64,000 nt of DNA from assembly GCF_046710285.1 (NCBI RefSeq), contig NZ_JBKEGY010000001.1, positions 248,001-312,000 on the forward strand, in the 5' to 3' direction. The stretch is from Reinekea sp046710285 (GTDB taxonomy: Bacteria > Pseudomonadota > Gammaproteobacteria > Pseudomonadales > Natronospirillaceae). Shown here in pieces: positions 51,766 through 61,375 of the stretch. The translations under genes were made by a program, and so were the position numbers. The notes below the pieces were generated by a model. That model searched no databases. It was not told the DNA's origin and saw only the letters and a list, made by a program, of their open reading frames with translations. Numbering within the stretch: position 1 is the stretch's first letter; each line of letters opens with the position of its first letter.

Positions 51766-53376
51766 ATGTTTAAAAAACTAGGCAAAATCTCCTCTATTTA
51801 TACCAACAAGTACGGTAATTTGGGCCTTAAGGGTTTCATCGCCATCGCATCTACTGTGGGCTTATTATTGTTTATCTCACTAAGCTGCACATCATTGCCA
51901 AGTCTTGAAGGGCGGGTCGAATCATCTGCTTTAAGTATTGCAGAGGCAGAGCAAACGCGCTTAGGAAGCGCAATTGCACCTCTGTCTAGCCAGCATCAGC
52001 AACTTAGCGGAATTCGATTATTGGAGTCCCCTGAAGATGCTTTTGCCGCACGCGTCCTATTGGCTCAAAACGCACAGAAAACACTCGACCTTCAGTATTA
52101 CATCTGGCATGAGGGTATCACCAGCGCGATGTTGTTTGAGGCCATCACCGATGCAGCCAATCGTGGCGTCCGAGTACGGATGTTATTAGATGACAACGGT
52201 ATTGCCGGGCTCGATGAAGCCTTATCTGCTTTAGATAGGCTTGAAAATGTTCAAGTTCGTTTGTTTAACCCCTTTGTACAGCGTCGATTTAAAAAACTGG
52301 GCTTTATCACTGACTTTTCGCGCGTAAATCGACGTATGCATAATAAATCGTTTACGGTCGATAACACGGTGACCGTTATTGGCGGGCGCAACATTGGTGA
52401 TGAGTATTTTGGCGCAACCAGTGGCATTCTTAAGCAAGATTTAGATCTGGTCGCGGTCGGCAGCGTGGTAAATGAAGTTTCTGTCGATTTTGACAAGTAT
52501 TGGGCGAGTGCCTCAGCTTACCCCATTGAAGGCATTGTGGGTTCAACAAAGACCAGTACCTATACCACTGCCGAATACATGCCCGCGCAACTCAATAACC
52601 CTGAGCGAGACGTTTATATTCGTGCGTTGAAGAGTTCTTCGCTGGTAACGGCAATCATTGCCCAAGAACCGTTGTTCGAGTGGAAGCCCACTAGAATGGT
52701 CAGTGATGATCCATCAAAAGGTATTGGCAAGGTCGACAAAGAAGGTCTGTTAATGGTGAAGTTAGGCGAGGTGATGGGCGCACCTGAGTCAACAGTCCTG
52801 TTAGTGACTCCTTACTTCGTGCCAACTCAACAGGGTGTCGATATCTTCACAGCCTTAGCAAAAACAGGTGTATCCATTGATGTATTAACCAACTCTATGC
52901 AAGCGACGGATGTTTTGTCTGTGCACGCTGGTTATGCAAAGCACCGGAAGGAGTTACTGGAAGGGGGTGTTCAGTTATTTGAATTAAGACCTAGCACAGT
53001 CGATGAAGAGAGCAACATAATGAAGCTAGGTCCTTTTGGTAGTTCAGCCTCAAGCTTGCATGCAAAAACCTTTGCGGTTGATTCTCAGCGGTTATTTGTC
53101 GGCTCATTTAATTTTGACCCTCGTTCCATGAATCTGAATACCGAGCTTGGCTTCGTTCTTGAAAGTTCAACATTGGCTGAGAAAGTTGAAGATGAGTTCT
53201 CACAGCGCGTACGACCAACGGCCTATCAGTTGATCTTAGACGAAGACAACAAAATTCTATGGGTTGAAAGCAATGGAGATAAACAAACGATACATTCCAC
53301 AGAGCCGGGTATGACACTATTTTCTCGTGCTGCCTTAGCTGTGTTTAGTGCTTTACCAATTGAGTGGTTGTTGTAA
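51766..53376 (+). CDS. Phospholipase D-family protein, ClsC-type cardiolipin synthase
   Basis: A 536-residue protein with an N-terminal membrane segment (about 23-42, GFIAIASTVGLLLFISLSC) that could be a signal anchor or a weak lipoprotein signal. It has two HKD motifs: His192-Lys194-Asp199 (MHNKSFTVD) and His432-Lys434-Asp439 (LHAKTFAVD), followed by GGRN and GSFN as in PLD enzymes. DLQYYIWHEGITSAMLFEAI is typical of ClsC/YmdC, which makes cardiolipin from phosphatidylglycerol and phosphatidylethanolamine. It is the first backbone gene after the rhs/IS region; its ATG lies 72 bases after the IS. Confidence 0.85.
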   Translation: MFKKLGKISSIYTNKYGNLGLKGFIAIASTVGLLLFISLSCTSLPSLEGRVESSALSIAEAEQTRLGSAIAPLSSQHQQLSGIRLLESPEDAFAARVLLAQNAQKTLDLQYYIWHEGITSAMLFEAITDAANRGVRVRMLLDDNGIAGLDEALSALDRLENVQVRLFNPFVQRRFKKLGFITDFSRVNRRMHNKSFTVDNTVTVIGGRNIGDEYFGATSGILKQDLDLVAVGSVVNEVSVDFDKYWASASAYPIEGIVGSTKTSTYTTAEYMPAQLNNPERDVYIRALKSSSLVTAIIAQEPLFEWKPTRMVSDDPSKGIGKVDKEGLLMVKLGEVMGAPESTVLLVTPYFVPTQQGVDIFTALAKTGVSIDVLTNSMQATDVLSVHAGYAKHRKELLEGGVQLFELRPSTVDEESNIMKLGPFGSSASSLHAKTFAVDSQRLFVGSFNFDPRSMNLNTELGFVLESSTLAEKVEDEFSQRVRPTAYQLILDEDNKILWVESNGDKQTIHSTEPGMTLFSRAALAVFSALPIEWLL

Positions 53377-53390
53377 AGCGCGAAAGAAAC

Positions 53391-53418
53391 AATAGGCCGC
53401 AAAGGCAGCCTATTTTTA
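53391..53418. terminator. Bidirectional terminator between convergent genes
   Basis: AATAGGC (53391-53397) and GCCTATT (53408-53414) form a 7-bp stem followed by TTTTA on the plus strand; the minus strand has only a short T run. It lies between the ClsC-like gene and the convergent aminopeptidase gene. Confidence 0.65.
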
Positions 53419-53430
53419 GCGTAAGAATGT

Positions 53431-55320
53431 TTAAGGTAGAGCCAAATACTCTACACTTAGGTTGTAACTCGTTGTACTAGAGCTATAACCGCGCACCATC
53501 ACATAAGCACTGCTGTCATTTGCGGCGGCGGTTAGGTTGCAACTTTCTACGCTGCCAGTGCGATACGGGCGGCAGTCATAATTGCTTGTACTGGCTTGAG
53601 CACCAAAACGTACATACAAGTCTGCATCGTTATCTCCGCTGAGTTGTGCCAAAAATTGACTTCCTCCTTCGATAGCAAACGGCCCATAGCTTATCTCTTG
53701 ATTGCGATTCACGCTGTCATTGAAGTTTTCAGTGACGGGGGTGTTCGTTGGAGGGGGTGTTGCGTTACTTGGGGTATAAGTAGCATCGATGCTGACAATA
53801 GACGCTGCTTGGCTATAACCTCGGGCCATGATATACACTTCACTATCATTACTGCCAACGGTCACTGTGCATTGCTCTGCAGAACCACTTTTATAAGGGC
53901 GACAATCGTAGTTGCTGGTGGTGGGTGCTGAGCCTACCCGTACATATAAATCGGCGTCGTTAGAGCCAGTCATTGTTACGCTAACGCTAGAGTTCGCCGC
54001 TGCACTAATAGGACCAAAGGGGGCTTCTTGGTTACGTGCAACGCTTGCTGTAAAGGTTTCAGTGACATCCGTTCCTGGCTCAGGGTCTGGTGGGGTGTCG
54101 CTCATATTGCCTTTTGCTAGCTCACCTACAAATGCTGCGGCCAACTTGCCAAATTTTAATGCGTGGAAAGCATTGCCACCACTTTTATCGAGCGTATCTG
54201 CAGAGGAGTGAATATAAGGGTTTGCTGCGTTAAATGTCGCTTCAAATGGGAACGAAGCAGGGTAACCTTGATTGGTCCATGAGGCGTGATCTGAACAAGC
54301 ATAGCCACAAGTGGTACGGCTAACTGATAGCTCGGGTTGATAAGTCGTGACTAAAAGCTCAACAAAGTTGTTTTGGGCGGCGTTGGTGTAATCGTCGACG
54401 ATGTATATATCTTGGCTTGAACCTTGATAATTTGTCATATCGAGTTGCAACACCCCAACAACGTTTCGCCCACTACTTTTAAACTGCGCAGCAATGGCTT
54501 TCGAGCCACGTAAGCCGACTTCCTCAGCTGCATAGCCAATTAACTTAATAGTTCGGTTGGGTTTGAAATCGGTAGAGACGATGGCACGGAGCACTTCCGT
54601 TAAGGTTGCAATACCTGAAGCATCGTCATCAGCACCGGGGGCGCGAGTATCGTTGCCCATGCTGCCACTAATGATAGAATCTAAATGCGCGCCCAATACC
54701 ACCACTTCGCTTGGATTCGTGCGGCCTTCAATGGTGATAATGACCGAAGGCTGTGCCCAGCTGTGGCTAAACAAACTCACTGAAATATCTGCCCGAGTCG
54801 AACTAATGGTACTCCACTCATCACGCAACCAATGGGCGCTGTCAACTCCATGTGTTGAGGTGTAGTAGCGATTGGTAAAGGCCTGCAAGTCGGTGACGGT
54901 GCCACGAATGCCTGGCTCGGTCATTGCCTGTTGCAAGTTAGTAACAACGACAGCGTTGTCGAGATTATAACTAACGGCAAGGCTTTGAGCTTGGCTCATT
55001 AAGCTTTGGTTTTGCATCAAGTCTGATTGGGCTGCCGTCAGTGAATCGTGGGCAATGAAACCGCCACAGCGATTATGCTCATGATGCATAAGTTCAGAAA
55101 TAATCGATAGATAGCGATCATTTACTTGAATCAACTGAGCCGCTGGATTGTCGTTCATCATCATTTGAGAAGGGAGCGCGGCCTCTTGTTGAATTAATGT
55201 AGGGTAGTGATCCTTTAGCGTTTGATAGCCGTCGGTGCCGATACTTATCCAAATGTCCTCGGCCATTGCTGTGGTACTTATCGAAAGGCCAAGTAAAGCA
55301 GCCGTTATTGATATTCTCAT
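53431..55320 (-). CDS. Secreted M28 zinc aminopeptidase with two PPC domains
   Basis: A 629-residue secreted protease resembling the Vibrio leucyl aminopeptidase. The signal peptide is residues 1-20 (ending AMA), a propeptide-like region follows, and the M28 domain covers about 170-410. Zinc ligands appear in VVLGAHLDS (His), GADDDASG (Asp), YAAEEVGLRG (Glu), LQLDMTN (Asp) and YIHSSADT (His). Two C-terminal pre-peptidase (PPC) domains repeat DADLYVRxG and SNYDCRPY; such domains aid secretion and are often removed. The frame extends to 55470, but the ATG at 55320 has AAGGAAAAT before it and starts the signal peptide. It releases amino acids from peptides outside the cell. Confidence 0.9.
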   Translation of the reverse strand: MRISITAALLGLSISTTAMAEDIWISIGTDGYQTLKDHYPTLIQQEAALPSQMMMNDNPAAQLIQVNDRYLSIISELMHHEHNRCGGFIAHDSLTAAQSDLMQNQSLMSQAQSLAVSYNLDNAVVVTNLQQAMTEPGIRGTVTDLQAFTNRYYTSTHGVDSAHWLRDEWSTISSTRADISVSLFSHSWAQPSVIITIEGRTNPSEVVVLGAHLDSIISGSMGNDTRAPGADDDASGIATLTEVLRAIVSTDFKPNRTIKLIGYAAEEVGLRGSKAIAAQFKSSGRNVVGVLQLDMTNYQGSSQDIYIVDDYTNAAQNNFVELLVTTYQPELSVSRTTCGYACSDHASWTNQGYPASFPFEATFNAANPYIHSSADTLDKSGGNAFHALKFGKLAAAFVGELAKGNMSDTPPDPEPGTDVTETFTASVARNQEAPFGPISAAANSSVSVTMTGSNDADLYVRVGSAPTTSNYDCRPYKSGSAEQCTVTVGSNDSEVYIMARGYSQAASIVSIDATYTPSNATPPPTNTPVTENFNDSVNRNQEISYGPFAIEGGSQFLAQLSGDNDADLYVRFGAQASTSNYDCRPYRTGSVESCNLTAAANDSSAYVMVRGYSSSTTSYNLSVEYLALP

Positions 55321-55711
55321 AGTATTTTCCTTTTTTATTATCAGCGCGGTAGCACTGTTTTTATTAGGATGGGGAACAGCGTCATCGCCACCCTGAAGTT
55401 GAGCTTTCGTACGGATAGTACGAGATCCCACGGTGTTCAAACTAGCGGAAATACTGACGCAAAAAAGCATTCTTTTCGAAATAAATTAAAGCCGGTTCGA
55501 TTTTTTAGATAGATGTCATGTTTTAAGGTCATTTTGAGGGATATTTAACAGGTACAATTGATTTTTTTCGACTGCGCGGCCTCCTTTTCGGTAAAAGGCT
55601 AGGGTTCTGTAGCCAATATTGATTAAAGCTCCGAGGCTTGATCTGAATCATACTTTTGTACCCCTATAGTGGTATACGTAGACTACACATATTTCTTTTA
55701 CTGGGCTGGCT
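55321..55711. promoter_or_regulatory. Divergent promoter region, aminopeptidase / torC-like gene
   Basis: 391 non-coding bases between divergent genes, so both promoters are here. A T-rich/GC-poor core near 55500-55570 and a CCCCTATAGTGGTATACGTA stretch just before the torC-like gene are visible. I found no certain TorR or Fnr site. Confidence 0.5.
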
Positions 55712-56806
55712 ATGCAGTTTAAAAAACGTCATTTAGTTCTTTTATTAGCTATTGGAATGGTCGTTGGTTGGCTTACATTAGGCGGTTCAGCTTATGTAAT
55801 GACGGCCACCTCATCACAAGAATTCTGTGTTTCATGCCACACCATGCAAATTCCATTCGAAGAGTATCAAGGTTCAATGCACTACAGTAACTCTAAGGGC
55901 ATAAGAGCGGAGTGTGCTGACTGTCATATTCCTAAGCCGCCATTGGATTACGTCATCTCAAAAATTCGTGCAACGAAAGACGTTTATCATGAATTTGTCA
56001 CCGGTAAAATTGATACCGAAGAAAAGTATGAAGAACATCGCGCCGCCATGGCAGAGACGGTTTGGGCGAAAATGCGAAAAAATGACTCTATTACGTGTCG
56101 CTCTTGCCACACCTTAGACGCAATGGATACCTATGAGCAATCCGCAGAGGCAGTGAAAAACCATGAGTTTGGTGTTGAAACTGGCCAAACCTGTATAGAT
56201 TGCCATAAAGGTGTGGCGCATTTCCCTCCACTGGTTGAATTAGACAGTGCAGCATTCGACAACCTACGCGCATTGACCACTAAAACTAAGCCAAAGGCAG
56301 AGCTTGTCTACCCAATAGAATCGATAGCGATGGGCGACTTAGGTTCAATTAACCCTGCAACCAAATTAACAGTGGCACAAGTTAAAGACGGTGTTCGAAC
56401 CGTTGAAATAAACGCCTATCAAATGAAAGGAGCTGAGCAAGTACTTTATGCCGGACTCGGTCAGCGGTCTATTGTCGCCACCTTATCAGAAGCTGGAATA
56501 TCTGCAGTTGATGCGGGTGAATACGTTAGCGACGAATACGGCAACGAATGGCGCACAGCGCACTTGACGGCTGAGATTGATGCGCCCGTTTTAGATAAAT
56601 TAGACCCTCTGTGGGATTACGCAGAAGAGCTAGATACGGTGTATTGCTCAACCTGTCACGCAAAAATTGCCGCCCATCATTACACCACCAATGCCTGGGG
56701 ACCCATTGCAAAAGGCATGGGCGACAGAACGGATATTAGCAACGAGAACTTAGAAATTTTAACGAAATATCTCCAAACATACGCAAAAGATATGGTTGGG
56801 CATTAA
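55712..56806 (+). CDS. torC: Pentaheme c-type cytochrome, TorC/TorY family
   Basis: A 364-residue membrane-anchored cytochrome that passes electrons from menaquinol to a periplasmic TMAO reductase. One N-terminal membrane helix (about residues 8-28) is followed by five CxxCH heme sites: 39-43 (CVSCH), 68-72 (CADCH), 129-133 (CRSCH), 161-165 (CIDCH) and 312-316 (CSTCH), the last in the separate C-terminal domain that contacts the reductase. This is the TorC/TorY arrangement. The gene ends 51 bases before the reductase start. Confidence 0.9.
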   Translation: MQFKKRHLVLLLAIGMVVGWLTLGGSAYVMTATSSQEFCVSCHTMQIPFEEYQGSMHYSNSKGIRAECADCHIPKPPLDYVISKIRATKDVYHEFVTGKIDTEEKYEEHRAAMAETVWAKMRKNDSITCRSCHTLDAMDTYEQSAEAVKNHEFGVETGQTCIDCHKGVAHFPPLVELDSAAFDNLRALTTKTKPKAELVYPIESIAMGDLGSINPATKLTVAQVKDGVRTVEINAYQMKGAEQVLYAGLGQRSIVATLSEAGISAVDAGEYVSDEYGNEWRTAHLTAEIDAPVLDKLDPLWDYAEELDTVYCSTCHAKIAAHHYTTNAWGPIAKGMGDRTDISNENLEILTKYLQTYAKDMVGH

Positions 56807-56857
56807 GCGATATTGATTTCAAATATCAAAAGATTCACTCAAATGAGGCATTCAATC

Positions 56858-59302
56858 ATGGCAGGAACAACACGTCGCGGCTTTATAAGAGGTACTATTC
56901 TTGGTACAGGAGCTGCAATTTTAGCTTATTTAATTCCTTTGCCTGCCTTAGCTGCAAGAAAGCTGGGCTCGGTTTTAACTGCGGGACGCTGGGGTCCAGT
57001 TTTAGTTACCGCGAAAGATGGCAAAGTTCTTTCATCTGAAGGTGCACTAGGTACGACCTTAGAAAATAGCTTGCAAACAGCAGCTGCGGATCAAGTGCAC
57101 ACCAAAGCTCGAGTTAAATACCCGATGGTGCGTAAAGGGTTTTTAGCAAACCCGTCGAACCCAACAGGGTTACGTGGCGATGATGAGTTTGTCCGTGTGT
57201 CCTGGGATCAAGCTTATAAACTGATTCATGAGCAACACATGAGAATTCGCAAAGAAAACGGCGCTGAATCGGTTTTTGCAGGGTCATATGGCTGGCGTTC
57301 GAGTGGCGTATTACATAAAGCACAAACATTATTGCAGCGTTACATGAGTATGGCGGGTGGCTATTCTGGTCACTTAGGTGATTATTCGACCGGCGCTGCT
57401 CAAGTGATTATGCCGCACGTTATGGGTTCAATTGAGGTCTATGAGCAACAAACCACACACCCGGTTATTTTAGAAAACAGCGATGTTGTCGTTATGTGGG
57501 GTATTAACCCTATTAACACACTAAAAATAGCTTGGTCTTCGTCAGATGAATCTGGCCGAGAGTTTTTTAACTCGCTTAAAAATTCAGGGAAAAAAATAAT
57601 TGCCATTGACCCAATGCGTTCAGAAACGATTGAGTTTTTCGGCAACAAAGCCCAATGGCTAGCACCGCACCCAGGTACCGATGTCGCCATGATGTTAGGT
57701 ATTGCTCATGCCTTGGTCAAAAAAGGCCAGCACGATAAAGCATTCCTTGATAAATACACGACCGGTTACGATAAGTTTGAAGAATACCTTTTAGGTAAAT
57801 CTGATGGTGTAGAAAAAACGCCAGAATGGGCCGAAAAAATATGTGGCATCCCTGCTAAAGAACTGAGTAGTTTAAGCGATGTATTCAGTAAAAACCGCAC
57901 CATGATAATGGGTGGTTGGGGTATGCAGCGTCAGCAATACGGTGAGCAAAAACATTGGATGATGGCAACGTTAGCATCCATGCTCGGCCAAATTGGTTTA
58001 CCCGGTGGTGGTTTTGGTCTTTCTTACCATTATTCAAATGGCGGTAACCCAACTCGCGACGCAGGAGTGCTTTCTGCTATGTCTGCTTCAATCGGAGGTG
58101 ATTCTTCAGCCGGTAATGATTGGGCGGTATCGGGCGCTGTTAATGCGTTCCCCGTTGCTCGTATTGTCGAGGCATTAGAAAACCCTGGCGGTAAATATCA
58201 GCACAATGGTAGTGAGTTAACCTTCCCCGACATAAAAATGATCTGGTGGGCAGGGGGTGCAAACTTTACGCATCACCAAGACACGAATCGACTCATAAAA
58301 GCATGGCAGAAACCCGAGCTTATTGTGATCTCCGAGCCATATTGGACGGCTGCAGCTAAACATGCCGATATTGTATTGCCGATTACGACATCGCTTGAGC
58401 GTAATGATTTAACCATGACTGGCGATTACTCAAATCAACATCTTGTGCCGATGAAGCAAGTTGTAGAGCCACAGTTCGAATCACGTAATGACTTTGATGT
58501 CTTCGCTGACTTGGCCGAAATGATAAAAGCCGGTGGTCGCAATGTTTATACGGCGGGTAAGTCGGAAATGGACTGGTTGCAAGAGTTTTACACCGTTGCA
58601 CAAAACGGTGCTCAAAAAGCGCGCATCCGGATGCCTAAGTTCGGCGCATTCTGGGATAGTAACGAATTGATTGAGATGAAGGTGAATAATAAAAACGCCG
58701 GATTCGTTCGTCATGCAGATTTCCGTGAAGATCCCGTAATGAATCCATTGGGTACGCCAAGTGGTCGAATAGAAATTTATTCACAAACCATTGAGAAATA
58801 TGGCTACGCAGACTGCCCACCACATCCTACTTGGTTAGCACCAACAGAGTGGACGGGCAGTGCTAAAAAAGGCGAGCTAAACTTAATGACGGCTCATGCC
58901 GCGCATCGCTTACACAGTCAGTTGAACTACGCTAAATTGCGTGAGCTCTATGCCATAGGAGATCGCGAACCTATTACTATTCATCCTACCGATGCGCAAA
59001 CACATGGCATTAAAGATGGTGATCTAGTTCGTGCCTATAACAGCCGAGGCCAAGTATTAGTAGGCGCCTTAGTTTCCGATGGTATTAAGCAAGGTTCGGT
59101 CTGTATTCATGAAGGTGCATGGCCGGATTTAGACAAGGCCACAGGACTTTGTAAAAACGGCGGACCCAACGTGCTTACGTCAGATATCCCATCTTCTCGG
59201 TTAGCGAACGGTTGCGCAGGGAACTCTTCACTGGTGATGATAGAAAAATACACTGGACCTGCTTTAACACTAACAGCTTTTGACCCACCAAAAGGCGGTT
59301 AA
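56858..59302 (+). CDS. torA: Periplasmic TMAO reductase, molybdopterin enzyme (TorA/TorZ)
   Basis: An 814-residue DMSO-reductase-family enzyme. The Tat signal has TTRRGFIRG and a hydrophobic stretch to about residue 35. Ser177 in LGDYSTGAAQVIMPH is the likely molybdenum ligand. ASMLGQIGLPGGGFGLSYHY and ENSDVVVMWGINPINTLKIA are family segments, and the C-terminal domain has NLMTAHAAHRLHSQLNY. It reduces trimethylamine N-oxide (or related S/N-oxides) in respiration. TGAGG lies 9 bases before the ATG at 56858; earlier starts at 56813 and 56843 are less likely. No torD chaperone or torSTR genes are in the window. It could be called TorZ instead. Confidence 0.88.
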   Translation: MAGTTRRGFIRGTILGTGAAILAYLIPLPALAARKLGSVLTAGRWGPVLVTAKDGKVLSSEGALGTTLENSLQTAAADQVHTKARVKYPMVRKGFLANPSNPTGLRGDDEFVRVSWDQAYKLIHEQHMRIRKENGAESVFAGSYGWRSSGVLHKAQTLLQRYMSMAGGYSGHLGDYSTGAAQVIMPHVMGSIEVYEQQTTHPVILENSDVVVMWGINPINTLKIAWSSSDESGREFFNSLKNSGKKIIAIDPMRSETIEFFGNKAQWLAPHPGTDVAMMLGIAHALVKKGQHDKAFLDKYTTGYDKFEEYLLGKSDGVEKTPEWAEKICGIPAKELSSLSDVFSKNRTMIMGGWGMQRQQYGEQKHWMMATLASMLGQIGLPGGGFGLSYHYSNGGNPTRDAGVLSAMSASIGGDSSAGNDWAVSGAVNAFPVARIVEALENPGGKYQHNGSELTFPDIKMIWWAGGANFTHHQDTNRLIKAWQKPELIVISEPYWTAAAKHADIVLPITTSLERNDLTMTGDYSNQHLVPMKQVVEPQFESRNDFDVFADLAEMIKAGGRNVYTAGKSEMDWLQEFYTVAQNGAQKARIRMPKFGAFWDSNELIEMKVNNKNAGFVRHADFREDPVMNPLGTPSGRIEIYSQTIEKYGYADCPPHPTWLAPTEWTGSAKKGELNLMTAHAAHRLHSQLNYAKLRELYAIGDREPITIHPTDAQTHGIKDGDLVRAYNSRGQVLVGALVSDGIKQGSVCIHEGAWPDLDKATGLCKNGGPNVLTSDIPSSRLANGCAGNSSLVMIEKYTGPALTLTAFDPPKGG

Positions 59303-59361
59303 TTGAAAAGGTTGGCAAGGGGCTGAGGTATTTGCACTAAGTAACTGAGAAGCGTAAATTT

Positions 59362-59394
59362 AAAGCCCAGCTGATTAAATCAGTTGGGCTTTTT
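59362..59394. terminator. Bidirectional terminator
   Basis: AAAGCCCAGCTGATT pairs with AATCAGTTGGGCTTT with one G/T wobble, flanked by T runs in both directions. It lies between torA and the convergent Rieske gene. Confidence 0.88.
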
Positions 59395-59397
59395 AGT

Positions 59398-59712
59398 TTA
59401 GATGACTTTAACTATATCATTCTCGATTTTGAATTCGACGGCAGCAAGGTATTCACCTTGACATGGACCGGCTAAGCAGTGGCCGCTTTCAATTTCAAAT
59501 AATGCGCCATGCGTTGAACATTCGATAAGCGCGCCATCTTGATCTAGAAACTCATCTTCCTGAAATTCTAAATTAACCCCTAGGTGCGGGCACACATTTT
59601 TATAAACAAAAATAACATCATCTTTCTTAACAACAAAGACAGGTCCTTGATGGCTGTCAAAGCCTTTGGATTTAGCTTCTTCTATGTCATGTATTGAGCA
59701 GAGATCGGTCAT
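59398..59712 (-). CDS. Rieske [2Fe-2S] protein
   Basis: A 104-residue single-domain ferredoxin. The cluster ligands are Cys41 and His43 (CPHLG) and Cys65 and His68 (CSTHG). It resembles the small NirD/BphF-type Rieske proteins, without signal peptide, so it is cytoplasmic. Its ATG overlaps the stop of the upstream membrane gene by ATGA, so they are co-translated. The electron partner is not known. Confidence 0.88.
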   Translation of the reverse strand: MTDLCSIHDIEEAKSKGFDSHQGPVFVVKKDDVIFVYKNVCPHLGVNLEFQEDEFLDQDGALIECSTHGALFEIESGHCLAGPCQGEYLAAVEFKIENDIVKVI

Positions 59713-61037
59713 GTGCTTCCTCGGTTATTCGTTTTTACAAGCGTATCAGCCTGTATTCTAAATAGGTCGTCTTTTTCTTTGAAGCGTTCAAACTCCCAAA
59801 TTTCTAATCGTTGACCACTTCGAAGCGTAACGTCTCGCCACAGTGATGCTTCAATCTGTTGGTTCACATCGGCGTCTTGTAAAATGGGCTCGGCCATCAA
59901 AATATGGTTGATGGGCTGCATTGCTTTAACCTGTTGAAGCCAAACATCTGCATCGCCAGTTACCAACGGTAAAGGAATTCCATGCTTAAAAGTTTTGCTT
60001 ACAAAGGCTGGCCCGGCACTAATTGAAATTCCGAAGAGAGGCCGTTCTTGCTCTGTATCGCTGGCGATATTCTCAATGGCTAACTGTAATACGCGAGCCG
60101 CGCAAACTGAGTCAAAAGCATAATGTTCAGACTGACCTAAACCAAATACAATAGAAAAACCATCGGGTAGTAATATGCCGTTGTACAGCTCACTGATGCG
60201 AATCATGAGCGTTTCATACTGGCGCCAAATTTGTTGAAGTTGCTCTGCGTTATAGGTACGCATGAGTTTTTCCCAGTTCTGGCAGTCAATAGACAGTAGC
60301 GCAACGTCTTGGTACATACCTTCATCAGTGACTAGGTTAACTTGCTCTAACAAGCGTTCAGTGTCTGCCGAAGCCGAGCCTCGTTGCAGGTGCTTCATTA
60401 GCTGCCCATGTTGATTGATAGGGTCGGCAATAATGGTTACCAACTGGCGAAGCTGTTGGTCAGGGCTGCCGTTGAGTTGTGCTGCAACATCGGGTAATTG
60501 ATCGCCTAGCTGTTCTTTAAGTGGAGCCCAATGTTTTACCGACTGAATATAGCGCCAATAAAGGAAGCCTAAGATCGCTAAACAGCCGATCAAGTTGAAT
60601 AAAATCCAGCTAGTAACAGCTTGTTGGTGCCAACTAGAAGCGTCACTTATATTTAGCTCAATATCAGCGTGACCGAGTAGCTCATCACCAAAGTGAATCG
60701 GGAAGCGATATTTTTGCGTGGCAACAGTAAGATTCTTATCCCTAGAAGTAAGTCGAAGATCTGATTCTTGTGAGTCTATTGCCGCGATATAGACAGCCGG
60801 CTCATCTGAGAAGCGGTTTAACACTTGGCTGATCGCGAGCCGGTCGTTCGAGTGCAGCAAAGAGGCCGTCTCAAACGATAAAGTACGTGCTAAACTTTGG
60901 CCTAATTGATTATTAGCTTTGCTTAGGCTAATAGTTAAGGGTTGATACCAAAATACTGTTAAAAGTAGGTTGATGATCAATAAAAGGCCGATTGCGAAGG
61001 CCGTTAGTGGTTGGAAAAGCCATTTTAGATTATTCAT
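59709..61037 (-). CDS. Membrane protein, Smp/YtjB-like N-terminus with cyclase-homology domain
   Basis: A 442-residue inner-membrane protein. Two membrane helices (about 12-32 and 142-162) bracket a periplasmic domain of about 110 residues (SFETASLLHSNDRLAISQVL). Such a topology next to serB is that of the AhpA/YtjB (Smp) family. The C-terminal ~190 residues resemble a class III nucleotide cyclase: LLSIDCQNWEKL supplies a metal Asp, ILLPDGFSIVFG the second, and VTGDADVWLQQVKAMQ the dimer-helix region. Several conserved residues differ, so activity is doubtful. Divergent from the 59-residue gene and serB. Confidence 0.7.
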   Translation of the reverse strand: MNNLKWLFQPLTAFAIGLLLIINLLLTVFWYQPLTISLSKANNQLGQSLARTLSFETASLLHSNDRLAISQVLNRFSDEPAVYIAAIDSQESDLRLTSRDKNLTVATQKYRFPIHFGDELLGHADIELNISDASSWHQQAVTSWILFNLIGCLAILGFLYWRYIQSVKHWAPLKEQLGDQLPDVAAQLNGSPDQQLRQLVTIIADPINQHGQLMKHLQRGSASADTERLLEQVNLVTDEGMYQDVALLSIDCQNWEKLMRTYNAEQLQQIWRQYETLMIRISELYNGILLPDGFSIVFGLGQSEHYAFDSVCAARVLQLAIENIASDTEQERPLFGISISAGPAFVSKTFKHGIPLPLVTGDADVWLQQVKAMQPINHILMAEPILQDADVNQQIEASLWRDVTLRSGQRLEIWEFERFKEKDDLFRIQADTLVKTNNRGST

Positions 61038-61174
61038 GTAGTGGATTTAATAAACTCAGTCGATACAATAGCGACGCACAGCAGTGCGGTGAATATTCAT
61101 GTCATGTTAAATGGCTTGAGGCAAAAAATCACTGTAAAGTGTCACACGATTTCATAAAAATATGAGGAAAACGC

Positions 61175-61354
61175 ATGAGCGACTCAGTTAAACAATTAGA
61201 AGAGCAATTATTAGCATTAAAAAAGGGTCTATTTTTGATGAGCCCACGTGACCGAATTCGTGCCATGTCGACTCACGAAACCGAAGATCTAATTATTGAA
61301 TTGCAGGATGTTGCTGACGCTGCATTAAAATCTCTGGAATCGGTTAAAAACTAG
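61175..61354 (+). CDS. Uncharacterised 59-residue helical protein upstream of serB
   Basis: A small ORF starting MSDSVKQLEEQLLALKKGLF, with SPRDRIRAMSTHETEDLIIE in the middle. It is likely all-helical and soluble, and it opens with a possible coiled coil. TGAGGAAAA precedes the ATG by 6 bases, an excellent ribosome site. It ends 21 bases before serB, so the two probably share a transcript. Family not recognised. Confidence 0.68.
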   Translation: MSDSVKQLEEQLLALKKGLFLMSPRDRIRAMSTHETEDLIIELQDVADAALKSLESVKN

Positions 61355-61375
61355 CCAAATTGCTGGAGCACATAA

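Noticed and set aside
55321..55470. N-terminal extension of the M28 aminopeptidase
   Set aside because: The extra 50 residues precede a good signal peptide with its own ribosome site at 55320.
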